This document shows, one piece after another, positions 51,805 through 61,215 of a stretch of DNA of 64,000 nt. The DNA is taken from positions 42,575 to 106,574 of the forward strand of contig NZ_FUWX01000011.1 in NCBI RefSeq assembly GCF_900167275.1, in the 5' to 3' direction. Both the position numbers and the translations under genes were made by a program. Each line of letters starts with the position of its first letter. Position 1 is the stretch's first letter. Below the pieces are notes generated by a model that made no database searches, was not told where the DNA came from, and was given only the letters and a program-made list of their open reading frames with translations. This DNA comes from Cetobacterium ceti (GTDB taxonomy: Bacteria; Fusobacteriota; Fusobacteriia; Fusobacteriales; Fusobacteriaceae).

Positions 51805-53142
51805 TTATAAATTTTTTAAAAGTTTTAACCAAAACTCACATGTGTATCTTTTCTCATTTTGTGTAAAAGCCTTATAAAAGTGAAATCTAAGATATTCAGG
51901 TAACTGATTCCAAAGAGTATTCCAAATTCCTTTTGGAGTATTCTCTAATTCTTTTCCATCTATACTATATTTAAAATCGAGAGTTTCTATTCGTTCACTT
52001 AAAGTTTTATCACTTTGTCTTTGGTCATATGGATGTTTTCCATTCATTAAAATTTTAAATAAAAGTATAGAGATAGGAAAGTATTCATTGGAGATATCTC
52101 TTAAATATGTTCCTATATTTTCCCCACTAAACTCAGGGGGTAAAAACTCCTCTTTAAAGACATAACATGGATAATTGCCGATTTGGTATGAATCTATATC
52201 TATAAGACATATTTGATTATTAGTATTTACTAATATATTATTTGGATTTATATCTCCCATTAGTATATTTTTTTTATGAAGTTTGTTTAGTGTTACTAAT
52301 ATATTTTTAGCGATTTCTTTTGCGTCATGACTGTCTTTAAGTGTGAGCAAAACTCTTTCTAAAGTTTTACCGTGGAATTTATTCATACTATACCCTACAA
52401 TTTCATTTGTTTCATTTAAAATAATTCCATTTACTGTGGCGACATTGGGAATGGACATATTTTTATTAAATAAAAATTTAACTTTTTCCACCTTTTCCTT
52501 AGTTAATTTATTAGAATGAAAGATTTTTATTGCTAAATCTTCATGAAAATAAATTTTCCCTTCTCCCCCTTGTACTAAACTTTGAGGTAGAATTATATCT
52601 ATTTCCTTTTCTTTTGATAGAAGTTTTATTTTATCATTTTCTTCTGGAATAGATGTATTAATTATTGTTTTAGAACTTTGAATTTTTATACCCTCTTTAA
52701 CATATTTTTGTTTTCCAAAATATGCTAATGTATCTATTAAATCTCCAAATTCATCCACCTTTTTTATATAAATATTTCTATAATTAACTGATTTACAAGT
52801 TTTTGTTTTTAATAAATCTCTAGCTAAATTTTTATCATCTGTTATTATTAACATATCTTTTTTAATAGCCCCATCATGAACTCTTGACAATATAGCAGCA
52901 TCAGCATGAGTAGTAGCTGAAGAATTTACTAATATTAATTTATTTTTCTTGTTTAGAAAATTTAATAATTTAGATGCTATTTTTAACTTATCTAGAAATT
53001 TACCATTACTTTGTAATTTTTTCAATTCTTGAAGACTCTCTTCAAATACATAAAATAGTGATATATTAGATTTAGAAATAAATTTTAAAGTGTTTTGATT
53101 CATTAATGCACATGTGTCTATTACAACTATTTTTTGAACCAT
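51805..53142 (-). CDS. PIN-domain nuclease fused to a YegI-like Ser/Thr kinase
   Basis: 445 residues. The N-terminal PIN domain (1-130) has the acidic set: Asp9 in V-I-D-T-C-A-L-M, Glu34/35, Asp81 in H-A-D-A-A-I, and Asp102/103 in I-T-D-D-K-N-L-A. The C-terminal kinase (from about 188) has Q-G-G-E-G-K-I-Y, Lys206, catalytic L-M-G-D-I-N-P-N-N-I-L (Asp297, Asn301 or 302) and I-D-I-D-S-Y-Q in place of DFG. The kinase belongs to the same atypical group as the kinase-GppA protein at 44826. It lies between the CRISPR array and csx20. An RNase whose activity is set by the fused kinase is a reasonable guess. Confidence 0.83.
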   Translation of the reverse strand: MVQKIVVIDTCALMNQNTLKFISKSNISLFYVFEESLQELKKLQSNGKFLDKLKIASKLLNFLNKKNKLILVNSSATTHADAAILSRVHDGAIKKDMLIITDDKNLARDLLKTKTCKSVNYRNIYIKKVDEFGDLIDTLAYFGKQKYVKEGIKIQSSKTIINTSIPEENDKIKLLSKEKEIDIILPQSLVQGGEGKIYFHEDLAIKIFHSNKLTKEKVEKVKFLFNKNMSIPNVATVNGIILNETNEIVGYSMNKFHGKTLERVLLTLKDSHDAKEIAKNILVTLNKLHKKNILMGDINPNNILVNTNNQICLIDIDSYQIGNYPCYVFKEEFLPPEFSGENIGTYLRDISNEYFPISILLFKILMNGKHPYDQRQSDKTLSERIETLDFKYSIDGKELENTPKGIWNTLWNQLPEYLRFHFYKAFTQNEKRYTCEFWLKLLKNL

Positions 53143-53298
53143 GTTTACCTCCTTTAGTTTTTATAATTATATATTAAGAGCATTACAAAAAAAGCAATTA
53201 ATTTACAAATGTAAATTTCAATAAAAAATTGTAATATATATGTATTAGAGTGCATATGTCGATAATAGATAAAAAGTTAATAAAGAGGTGGGCGAATT

Positions 53299-53679
53299 AT
53301 GGCAACAATGTTTTTATTTTTCTCTCATAAACTAACGAAGGATCAGATTATATCAGCTAAAAGAGATTTAAACTGTGAAAATTTAGTTTATTTGCCAGAA
53401 AAGTTGCAAAATCTTTGGTCTAATATTCCAGCTAAAGAGGAAGGGTATGGATATTTACCAAAGTTTAAAAAATTTATTTTAGATAACTATAAAAAAGGGG
53501 ACTATGCTCTTATACAGGGTGATTGGGGGTACACATATAAGATGATAAATTTTTGCAAAGAGATTGGGATTATTCCAGTGTACTCAACTACCGAAAGAAA
53601 TTCAAAAGATATTATTAATGATGATGGAAGTATTTCAAAGATATCTTTATTTAAACATGTAATATATAAATGTTATTAA
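53299..53679 (+). CDS. csx20: CRISPR-associated protein Csx20 (predicted ring nuclease)
   Basis: 126 residues. M-F-L-F-F-S-H-K-L-T, then L-V-Y-L-P-E-K-L-Q-N-L-W-S-N-I-P, then Y-A-L-I-Q-G-D-W-G-Y-T-Y and I-P-V-Y-S-T-T-E-R-N-S, ending F-K-H-V-I-Y. These match Csx20, a small CARF-related protein of type III loci predicted to degrade cyclic oligoadenylate and switch the response off. It is separated by 68 bases from cas10, which has its own promoter. Confidence 0.82.
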   Translation: MATMFLFFSHKLTKDQIISAKRDLNCENLVYLPEKLQNLWSNIPAKEEGYGYLPKFKKFILDNYKKGDYALIQGDWGYTYKMINFCKEIGIIPVYSTTERNSKDIINDDGSISKISLFKHVIYKCY

Positions 53680-53686
53680 AAACAGT

Positions 53687-53713
53687 TTGAAAAACGAATA
53701 AATGTAGTATAAT
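53687..53713 (+). promoter_or_regulatory. Promoter of the type III-D operon
   Basis: TTGAAA (53687-53692) and TATAAT (53708-53713) with a 15-base spacer, 35 bases before the cas10 start; the short spacer keeps it tentative. Confidence 0.5.
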
Positions 53714-53747
53714 TAGTTCAAATACTTCTATAAAAGGGGGAAACCGA

Positions 53748-55400
53748 ATGTATTTAGTATCAGTGGAAACTGTTAAAATTAAGGATTTTATTTTTAATAC
53801 GAATAAATTAAAAACAATAAGAGGGGCTAGTTTTTTATTAGACTATTTAAATCAAGTTGTTGTAAATGAGATTTTAAATAAAAATGGGGTTAAAAAAGAA
53901 GATATTCTTTATGTTGCAGCTGGAAATGCTAAATTTTATTGTGAAAATAAAGAAATAGCACAAAATATAGAGTTTGAAATTAGAGAGGCATATAATAATT
54001 TTGCTCCTGACTCAAAGTTGGCTATCTCATATATAGATAGCGGAAGTGAAAAAATTTGGGATGCTATGGATAAATTAGCTAAAGAGACTAATATAACTAA
54101 AAATAAAGGGTTTTCTAAAATAAATTTAGATTTACCTTTTATTGAAAAATGTAATATTTGTTGTGATAATCCTGTGCAGATTAAAAAAGAAAATTTTAAT
54201 GAAAATTTAGAAAAATATGTTAAAAATTTTGAACCATATTTGGAAAAAGAAAATTCTAAAGAGAATATAAATGAAAAATTAAAAACTTTAAATGATAGAT
54301 ATAAAATTGCATACCAAATTTTTGATAATGATAAAGTTAAAGGAATTTGTCCATCATGTTTTGCAAAATATATTGCAGCAAATCTTATTAAAGATGATTT
54401 CCAAGGAATTGGTTTTTATTCAGAATTTAAAAAAGAATTTAAAGATGAGTTTAAACCTGTGGATAGCTTAGAAGAGTATGAATTAAAGAAATCCTTTATA
54501 GGATTTATGTACTCTGATGGAGATTCTGTTGGAGAGTTTTTAAAGAATGCTAAAGATAACTTTGAAGATGAAAATAAATATAAAGAATTTATAAAAAACT
54601 TTTCACAAATTTTAGATAAATATACAAAAAGCAGTTTAATTGAAGTTTTAAAAGAGTTAAGAGAGGAAAAAAAACTAGATGAACATTTCGGGGAATTTTT
54701 AATTGTCGGTGGAGATGATGTTTGTGCTGTTTTCCCAGGGCATATAGTTATGGAAATTTCAAGAAGATTTCAGAAGAAGTTTAATTCTAAAATGAAAGAT
54801 TATTATAAAACATGCAATTTTAAAATTAAAGGTAGTAATATAACATCTTCAAGCGGTGTTATTATTGCTAAGGCTAAAACACCTATGTATTATCTTTTCG
54901 ATCAAAGTCTAATTCTTCAAAAAAATGCAAAGAAAAAAAGATATGAAACATATGAAAATAAAAATGTAGATTTAAAAAATGGATTTATTGATTTTCAAGT
55001 TATAGGTTCTGAAGGAACAGTTAATATTGGAGATTTTAGAAGGGGAGTTAATAATCTTATTCAAAGACCATATTCTATTGAAAAAATGGATTTCTGTGAA
55101 AATATTGATGGATTACTTTGCTTAATTGAAAATTTAAAAACCTCTAATTTCCCTAAAAATAAATTAAGAATGTACTATGATTTAAAATGTGAAATTGAAA
55201 AAAATCCAAATAAATCTATGGAAAATTTATTTGAACTTATTAATACTATTGTAAAACTTGATTCTGAACAAAAAGAATTAATTTTAACTTGGATTGGTAA
55301 GGAAAATTTAAGTAACTCTCACGAAGATACATTGAAAAATATTTTAAAGAATATTTTTGATGTAATTGAACTTTATGATTTTGTAGGGGGGAGTAAATAA
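53748..55400 (+). CDS. cas10: Cas10, type III-D, without HD nuclease domain
   Basis: 550 residues. Palm-1-like region at the N-terminus (K-D-F-I-F-N-T-N-K-L-K-T-I-R-G-A-S), zinc finger with Cys135/138 and Cys201/204, then palm-2 cyclase with S-D-G-D-S-V-G (256-262) and the catalytic G-G-D-D (321-324). The protein starts directly at the palm, so the N-terminal HD DNase of many Cas10s is missing, and it is shorter than usual. It should still make cyclic oligoadenylate on target-RNA binding. The stop overlaps the next start by one base (TAATG). Confidence 0.9.
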   Translation: MYLVSVETVKIKDFIFNTNKLKTIRGASFLLDYLNQVVVNEILNKNGVKKEDILYVAAGNAKFYCENKEIAQNIEFEIREAYNNFAPDSKLAISYIDSGSEKIWDAMDKLAKETNITKNKGFSKINLDLPFIEKCNICCDNPVQIKKENFNENLEKYVKNFEPYLEKENSKENINEKLKTLNDRYKIAYQIFDNDKVKGICPSCFAKYIAANLIKDDFQGIGFYSEFKKEFKDEFKPVDSLEEYELKKSFIGFMYSDGDSVGEFLKNAKDNFEDENKYKEFIKNFSQILDKYTKSSLIEVLKELREEKKLDEHFGEFLIVGGDDVCAVFPGHIVMEISRRFQKKFNSKMKDYYKTCNFKIKGSNITSSSGVIIAKAKTPMYYLFDQSLILQKNAKKKRYETYENKNVDLKNGFIDFQVIGSEGTVNIGDFRRGVNNLIQRPYSIEKMDFCENIDGLLCLIENLKTSNFPKNKLRMYYDLKCEIEKNPNKSMENLFELINTIVKLDSEQKELILTWIGKENLSNSHEDTLKNILKNIFDVIELYDFVGGSK

Positions 55401-56998
55401 TGATAATAAAATATAGTGTTACTTTAAATACACCAGCAATGACAGGGAAAGATGGAATAATTGGTAAGGATTTAGATATAATTACAAAGGTTGATAATTA
55501 TGGACTTCCATATTTTAGTGCCTCTCAAGTTAAAGGTATTTTAAAAGAAAAGGTAGCTTTATTTTCTACAGCTTTAAACTTTAATTTTCCTATAAAAAAA
55601 TATTTTGGAGAAGAGGGAAAGGTTGAATCTGGTATGAGATTTTCTCCTTTAACAATAGATTCTAAAAAATACTTAAAGTATAAAGAGTTTTTAACTGATG
55701 ATAGATCAGGGATTAGAATAAATAAAGCTAGTAAAACTACTAGTGAAGGGTCTTTATTTTCCTATGAATTTATTAGAAATAGATTAGAATTTAATGGAGA
55801 GATTGAAATATTTTATCCTCTTCAAGGGGAAAATTTAAAGTTTTTTAAAAGTTGTTTAGAAAGAATAGATACCATTGGTGGTTTAAAGTCAAGAGGGTTG
55901 GGAAAAGTTACATTTAAAGTGGTAGAAACTATTACAAATAATGATAATTTAAAGAAAAAGTTAGATATAAGAGAGTTTAAAGAATATAGCTATACTTTGA
56001 AGCCTATGGAAAATCTGATCTTAAAAAGTCAGGAAATTGGGAATGAAATTACAACTAACAATTATATTCATGGGGGAACTATAAGAGGAGCTCTTATTTC
56101 TCTTTTAGATAGAGAATTTAATGTAGATATAGAAGTACTTATTAGAAATTTAAAAGTAAGTCAAGGACTACCTAAAGATCATTTTGTAGCCTTAGCCTCT
56201 ATTTTTCAAAGTAAATACCCTATAAAAAATGAGAAAACAGTTCGTGTTAACAAATTATTATTTAAAAATTATGAAGATAAAGTTGATGGGAAAGAGGTTA
56301 AATTTGAAAGATATGGATCTCCTTTTGTAAATAGAGATTTTGAAAAATTAGTTATAAATAAGCAAAGTGAAATAAATATTGCAATTGATAGTAAAAGTAG
56401 AACTTCTGAAGAAGGAAAAATATTCAATAAAGAGATTCTTTTGGCTAAGGATATGGAATTTACAGGGAAAATATTTTTAAGTGAGGATATTGTTAAAAAT
56501 CTTTCAAATAGATATATTTATATTGGAAAAAATAAGAGTAAAGGATTTGGAAAATGTTTAATAACTTTTGAACCTGTAAATACTAAGAAAGAGAAAGTGG
56601 ATATTGATAAACTTGAAAAATTATCAAAGGAAATAGGAAGTGATAAAAAGTACTTTACAATAGATTTTAACTCAGATATGATTTTACCTTTTATAGATAC
56701 AATATCTATTGGTGATAAAATCAAAGAACTTTTAAACTTAGAATCAGTTGTATGGGAAGAAAGTAAAAGTTTTATTAATATAATTTCAATTGGAGGATAT
56801 AATCAATTAAATAAAATTAGAAAAGCTACAGAGTTTGCCATTGGAAAAGGAGGAGTATTAACTTTTTCAACTTCTGAATTTACTAATATCTTAATTGAAA
56901 AATTAAATTTTATTCAAAAGAAAGGAGTAGGAAGTAGAAAAAATGAGGGGTTTGGAGATGTTGAAATAAGTAGTAAAAACCATTTGGAGGTAAAATAA
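55400..56998 (+). CDS. csx10: Csx10-like RAMP protein (Cas5 group)
   Basis: 532 residues, two RAMP modules. Opening with L-N-T-P-A-M-T-G and Y-G-L-P-Y-F-S-A-S-Q-V-K-G-I-L-K, a Gly-rich loop I-G-G-L-K-S-R-G-L-G-K-V, then a second module with N-Y-I-H-G-G-T-I-R-G-A-L and N-K-S-K-G-F-G-K-C. Csx10 binds the crRNA 5' handle region in III-D complexes. Coupled by one-base overlaps on both sides. Confidence 0.8.
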   Translation: MIIKYSVTLNTPAMTGKDGIIGKDLDIITKVDNYGLPYFSASQVKGILKEKVALFSTALNFNFPIKKYFGEEGKVESGMRFSPLTIDSKKYLKYKEFLTDDRSGIRINKASKTTSEGSLFSYEFIRNRLEFNGEIEIFYPLQGENLKFFKSCLERIDTIGGLKSRGLGKVTFKVVETITNNDNLKKKLDIREFKEYSYTLKPMENLILKSQEIGNEITTNNYIHGGTIRGALISLLDREFNVDIEVLIRNLKVSQGLPKDHFVALASIFQSKYPIKNEKTVRVNKLLFKNYEDKVDGKEVKFERYGSPFVNRDFEKLVINKQSEINIAIDSKSRTSEEGKIFNKEILLAKDMEFTGKIFLSEDIVKNLSNRYIYIGKNKSKGFGKCLITFEPVNTKKEKVDIDKLEKLSKEIGSDKKYFTIDFNSDMILPFIDTISIGDKIKELLNLESVVWEESKSFINIISIGGYNQLNKIRKATEFAIGKGGVLTFSTSEFTNILIEKLNFIQKKGVGSRKNEGFGDVEISSKNHLEVK

Positions 56999-57384
56999 TG
57001 GACTTATTAAGAGAACAAGCTTTGAAAATAGTTAATAATAGATCTAATGAAATTATTAAAGAGTTTATTGAGCATAGATTTAATTTTAAAAATGTAACTA
57101 AATCTCAATTTGCAACTTTAGAAGGGATTTTAGAAAATAGAAACTTTAATTTAGAATCTAATAGAATAGAAGAGTTTATACTTGAAAAACTTCAAAAATT
57201 AAAAAGTGAGGAATTTTTTAAGGATATATTAAAAAACTATGTGGGAAAAAGTGAGGAAATTTTAGTTTTTTTAAATTCTTCTCAAGAAGAACAACAAGTT
57301 AAAAATCAAATTTTTAAAGAAATTTTTTATTTAATTAAAATTAGTTTTAGAAAAGAAAATGCTTTAGAAATTTTGGATATTTAG
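56998..57384 (+). CDS. Small helical subunit, Cas11-like
   Basis: 128 residues, entirely charged helical with no motif. Position between csx10 and the first cas7 and size point to the small subunit (Cas11) of the type III effector. It is assigned by context. Confidence 0.6.
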   Translation: MDLLREQALKIVNNRSNEIIKEFIEHRFNFKNVTKSQFATLEGILENRNFNLESNRIEEFILEKLQKLKSEEFFKDILKNYVGKSEEILVFLNSSQEEQQVKNQIFKEIFYLIKISFRKENALEILDI

Positions 57385-57394
57385 GGGGAGTAAA

Positions 57395-58147
57395 ATGAAT
57401 TTTAGTCAATTTAAAAATAAATATATCATTAAAGGAGAGCTTATAGTTGAAAATGCTCTTCATATTGGAAGTGGAAAAGTTGAAGGAGACTTTGATTCAG
57501 CTTTTATTAAAACAGGAGAAAATGGTTATTATATTCCAGGTTCATCTTTTAAAGGTTACTTAAGAAGTAAGGTTGAAGGGTTATTAGTTGGTGCACCTTT
57601 TGGATTAAAAGTTGGAATGGATATTTTAAATGAAGGAGATGTTTTGGGAATATTTGGTTATACAAGTTCTGATATTTCAAAAGATGATAAGATTAAAGAA
57701 AGATTAAATAGAATATTAGGAAAAGATTTTAAAAATTTTGCTTCTAAAATTCATATATCTGATTTACCAATTATTATTAAAGATGACATTAAGGAAGTTA
57801 CTAGAGATGGAATTAAAATATCTAGAAAAACAGGAGCAACTGTAAAAGGAGCTAAATTTGACTATAATGTTATTGAAAAAGGAAATAGGTTTGATTTAGA
57901 AATAACATTAGAAAATATAGAAGATTATCAATTGGAAATTATTATGTTGGGATTAAAAGATATTCTTTCAGGAGATTTATTTGGTGGGAAACTCTCTAGA
58001 GGTATTGGAAAATGCAGATTAGAATTAAAAACTTGTAATTTTGTAGATTCAAAAGATAAAGAATCTTTAAAAAATTATATATTTAAAGGGAACTTAAAAA
58101 ATAAAGATATAAATACTCTTAATAAAATAACAAAAATATCACTATAG
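57395..58147 (+). CDS. Cas7/Csm3-like backbone protein (first)
   Basis: 250 residues. RAMP hallmarks: G-S-G-K-V-E-G-D-F-D-S-A-F with Asp34 at the usual catalytic position, Y-I-P-G-S-S-F-K-G-Y-L-R-S-K, R-D-G-I-K-I-S-R-K-T-G-A-T and the Gly-rich loop G-G-K-L-S-R-G-I-G-K-C. It should form part of the crRNA-binding backbone and cut the target RNA at 6-nt steps. Confidence 0.83.
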   Translation: MNFSQFKNKYIIKGELIVENALHIGSGKVEGDFDSAFIKTGENGYYIPGSSFKGYLRSKVEGLLVGAPFGLKVGMDILNEGDVLGIFGYTSSDISKDDKIKERLNRILGKDFKNFASKIHISDLPIIIKDDIKEVTRDGIKISRKTGATVKGAKFDYNVIEKGNRFDLEITLENIEDYQLEIIMLGLKDILSGDLFGGKLSRGIGKCRLELKTCNFVDSKDKESLKNYIFKGNLKNKDINTLNKITKISL

Positions 58148-58157
58148 GGGGGAAATT

Positions 58158-58991
58158 ATGTTTAATGTTAATGAAAATGAGATAAAAATATCTCTTGAAA
58201 TCATTCCTAAATCACCCCTTTTAATTAAGGCTAATGATGATGTTCAAGAGAAAGGTAATATTATTCAGTGGAATAGGACTGTTAGTGGTAAAGAGCCATT
58301 TATTCCAGGGTCAACTCTTAAAGGTATGTTAAAAGATATTTTTTATACTATTTGGTATGATTACTTTAACTTAGAAGAGGATAAGTTTAAAGAAGTTCTA
58401 GAGGAAAATTATAAAAATGATCATAAAGTTTATGATTATGAGGATTATATGGTGGAAGTTTTAAAAGAAAGAGGAGAGGATATTTTTTTAGAGAAATCTT
58501 TGAAAATTTCTAAACTTTTTGGAGCTAAAAATCTTAAAAGTAGACTTCACATAGGCGATGCTTCTTTTAAAGACGATGGAAAAGTAGAAAAAGAGAGATT
58601 AAAATCAATAACACCTATAGATAGATTTACTGGTGGAGCTGTTGTTCCTTTACAATTTGAATATACTTGTGATCCCTTTATAACAGAGATAATTATTAAA
58701 AATATAGAAAAAGATGAATTGAAAACTCTTCTTTTTGCAATAAGAGATAGTATTGATGGTGAGGTTAGAATAGGGTCTTCTAAGACTAGAGGTTTTGGAG
58801 AGATTGAACTAGCTATTAAAAATTTTCAATATAAGGAGTTTAAAAATAGCTCTTTAACTTTAGATAGTTCTAATTTCAGTTTAGATGAGAAAAAATCTTT
58901 AAAATTAGGAGATAGTTATTTATATAAAGTTTATAAATTAGAGAAAAGCTCCATGGAAAATTTTGAAATTCTAAAGAAAGTGGTAGGGTGA
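58158..58991 (+). CDS. Cas7-like backbone protein (second)
   Basis: 277 residues. F-I-P-G-S-T-L-K-G-M-L-K-D and a Gly-rich loop G-S-S-K-T-R-G-F-G-E-I identify a RAMP Cas7. The usual catalytic Asp, 13 residues before I-P-G-S in the first Cas7, is replaced here (I-I-Q-W region), so it may not cut RNA. It overlaps the next gene by 4 bases. Confidence 0.8.
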   Translation: MFNVNENEIKISLEIIPKSPLLIKANDDVQEKGNIIQWNRTVSGKEPFIPGSTLKGMLKDIFYTIWYDYFNLEEDKFKEVLEENYKNDHKVYDYEDYMVEVLKERGEDIFLEKSLKISKLFGAKNLKSRLHIGDASFKDDGKVEKERLKSITPIDRFTGGAVVPLQFEYTCDPFITEIIIKNIEKDELKTLLFAIRDSIDGEVRIGSSKTRGFGEIELAIKNFQYKEFKNSSLTLDSSNFSLDEKKSLKLGDSYLYKVYKLEKSSMENFEILKKVVG

Positions 58992-59380
58992 TTAAAGTGA
59001 TAAAAAATATAGATACTATTATTAGTGAATTAGATATGAAAGAGACCTTTGACACTATACTTATTGACTATGAAAAAGAGAATGGAATAAGTATTTCTAA
59101 AGAAACTAAAGAGTTTCAATCTTTAAAAGAAGCTTCTCCTTATAAGTTTTATATATTCAATGATTCTGTTATGGTTTATGGAGTAAAAATTGATGATAAT
59201 GAGTATTTTGTCGAAGAGATAAGAGCTAATGATTTTTCTAATGGTAAAGTAGAAGTTATTTTCTTTGATGAGAAAGAAATTAGTAAAGTATCTGGATATT
59301 CAAATGAAAGAAAAATCAGATTTCGTAAAGGTTTAATCAACGGAGTTGAAAAAATACAGTTTATTGGACTGGAGGGATAA
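58988..59380 (+). CDS. Csx19-like accessory protein
   Basis: 130 residues with no motif I can name. It is placed as Csx19-like because small proteins of this size sit here, before the TIGR03986-type gene, in III-D loci. It is acidic and globular in appearance. Confidence 0.5.
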   Translation: MIKVIKNIDTIISELDMKETFDTILIDYEKENGISISKETKEFQSLKEASPYKFYIFNDSVMVYGVKIDDNEYFVEEIRANDFSNGKVEVIFFDEKEISKVSGYSNERKIRFRKGLINGVEKIQFIGLEG

Positions 59381-59382
59381 TT

Positions 59383-61203
59383 ATGGTAAAAGGAAATAAC
59401 AATAATAAATTTGGTGGCAATAGTTCTAATCAAAGAGTTGAGAATATGAAATTTGATTATCCATATAATTTTGTTAGAATTGAAGAAAAGGTTGAAAGAG
59501 AAGCAATTGATAAAGGTGATTTTTCTGGAAAGATAATTTGTACCTTAACTAATAAATCACCTATATTTTTTCCAGAATCTAAAGGAAATGAAAATTATAC
59601 AAACCATTCTAGGGAAATGTTCTATAAGAAAGATGGAAAATATATCATTCCTGCAAGTTCTTTAAAAGGTAGTTTTAGAAGTGTTTTAGAAGCTATCTCT
59701 AATAGTTGCCTAATCAATATAAAGGATTCTGAATTTGATAGAAGACTTCCTATGAAGAAATATAATAACAAAAATATAGGAATTATAAAAACATTACCAA
59801 CTAAAGTAACTCCAGGTGTTATTGTTCTTGCTGATATTGCTAGAATTGATAAAAAATTAGTTAATAATTATTCTGAAGGATTTTACACTTTAAAAGTATC
59901 TAATAAAATTAAAAATTATAAAATTCAACTAAATAATATTAAAAACCCTGAAGATTATGCAATTAAAAATTTAAACGAATTAGATTCTAATTTAAAAAAA
60001 TTGATTAAAGCCAATCCTAATAGTATCATAAAAACTATTGAAGATTTTGAAGCAGTTACTTCAAGACAGCAAATGGAAGCTATACTTTGGATCTCTCCTG
60101 ATATAAACACGAAAAAAACTCAAAAAATATTATTTCCATCTTCTTTACAAAATAGAACAATCAAATATTCTTATGAAGAATTTGAAAATCTTTTATTTTT
60201 TATAAATAAAATGAATAAAGATTCTAACAATTATTATATCCATGAGTTAAAAATTGGAGATGCTATTATTTTTCAAACAAATAATAAAAATGAAGCAATT
60301 AATTTAGCTTTTTCAGAAATACCTAGAATAAAATATAAAAATGCACTAAAAGACATGATTCATAAAGAATTAACACCTTGTGAAACTTTTGAAAAAGCTT
60401 GTTATGCTTGTAGAATATTTGGAATGACTGGTAATAACAATGAAGATAAAAAAGAAGAGGATAAAGATAAGATTTCTCTTCAAGGGAGAGTTTTCTTTAA
60501 AGATGCTACCATTGATAAAGAAAAGGCTAATATTCAACCTAGACCGATTCTTATTAAATCTTTAGGTGAACCTCACCCTACTTTAACAGGTTTTTATTTG
60601 GAAAATGGAACCTATGATGATAAAACTAAAATAAGAGGTAGAAAATTTTATTGGCATCATAAGGATAAACTTAATAGGGATTATTCTAGTTTTAAATCCT
60701 CTATAACTCCTGCAAAAGAAGAAAAACATAACTCTAGTATTCAATTTATGAATTATGGAAATGAATTTAATTTTGAAGTTTCATTTAAAAATTTAAAAGA
60801 GGATGAATTAGGACTTCTTCTTCTAACTTTAGAGTTGGAAAATGGCATGCTTCACAAGTTCGGAAAAGGGAAAGCTCTTGGATTTGGTAGTTCAGAAGTT
60901 AAGATAACTAAACTTTTACTTCAAAGTAAAAATAAATATGAATCTTTTGAATCCTCTTATATTGAAAGCGAAGATAAGAAAAAATTTATAGATATTTTTA
61001 AAAATAAGTTTAATCTTGAAAATAGAAAACAATGGGCAGATTTAAAAATTATTATGGGGCAAAGTAATAAATTAGATTTTTCTAAAAGTCCATTTCCTGA
61101 ATTAGAAAAAAATAGACATATAAATACTCTTAATTGGTTTACTGAGATGAAAAAAATATATGAGGGTAATTTTAAACTTCCGAAGATTCAAGATTATAAA
61201 TAG
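59383..61203 (+). CDS. TIGR03986-type RAMP protein (third Cas7-like)
   Basis: 606 residues. F-D-Y-P-Y-N-F-V near the start, Y-I-I-P-A-S-S-L-K-G-S-F-R-S-V-L-E-A, C-L-I-N, A-C-Y-A-C-R-I-F-G-M-T-G and the Gly-rich loop G-K-G-K-A-L-G-F-G-S-S are the features of the large III-D RAMP family. The Cys pair in A-C-Y-A-C may bind zinc. Two bases separate it from the previous gene. Confidence 0.83.
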   Translation: MVKGNNNNKFGGNSSNQRVENMKFDYPYNFVRIEEKVEREAIDKGDFSGKIICTLTNKSPIFFPESKGNENYTNHSREMFYKKDGKYIIPASSLKGSFRSVLEAISNSCLINIKDSEFDRRLPMKKYNNKNIGIIKTLPTKVTPGVIVLADIARIDKKLVNNYSEGFYTLKVSNKIKNYKIQLNNIKNPEDYAIKNLNELDSNLKKLIKANPNSIIKTIEDFEAVTSRQQMEAILWISPDINTKKTQKILFPSSLQNRTIKYSYEEFENLLFFINKMNKDSNNYYIHELKIGDAIIFQTNNKNEAINLAFSEIPRIKYKNALKDMIHKELTPCETFEKACYACRIFGMTGNNNEDKKEEDKDKISLQGRVFFKDATIDKEKANIQPRPILIKSLGEPHPTLTGFYLENGTYDDKTKIRGRKFYWHHKDKLNRDYSSFKSSITPAKEEKHNSSIQFMNYGNEFNFEVSFKNLKEDELGLLLLTLELENGMLHKFGKGKALGFGSSEVKITKLLLQSKNKYESFESSYIESEDKKKFIDIFKNKFNLENRKQWADLKIIMGQSNKLDFSKSPFPELEKNRHINTLNWFTEMKKIYEGNFKLPKIQDYK

Positions 61204-61215
61204 GAGAGGATATAA

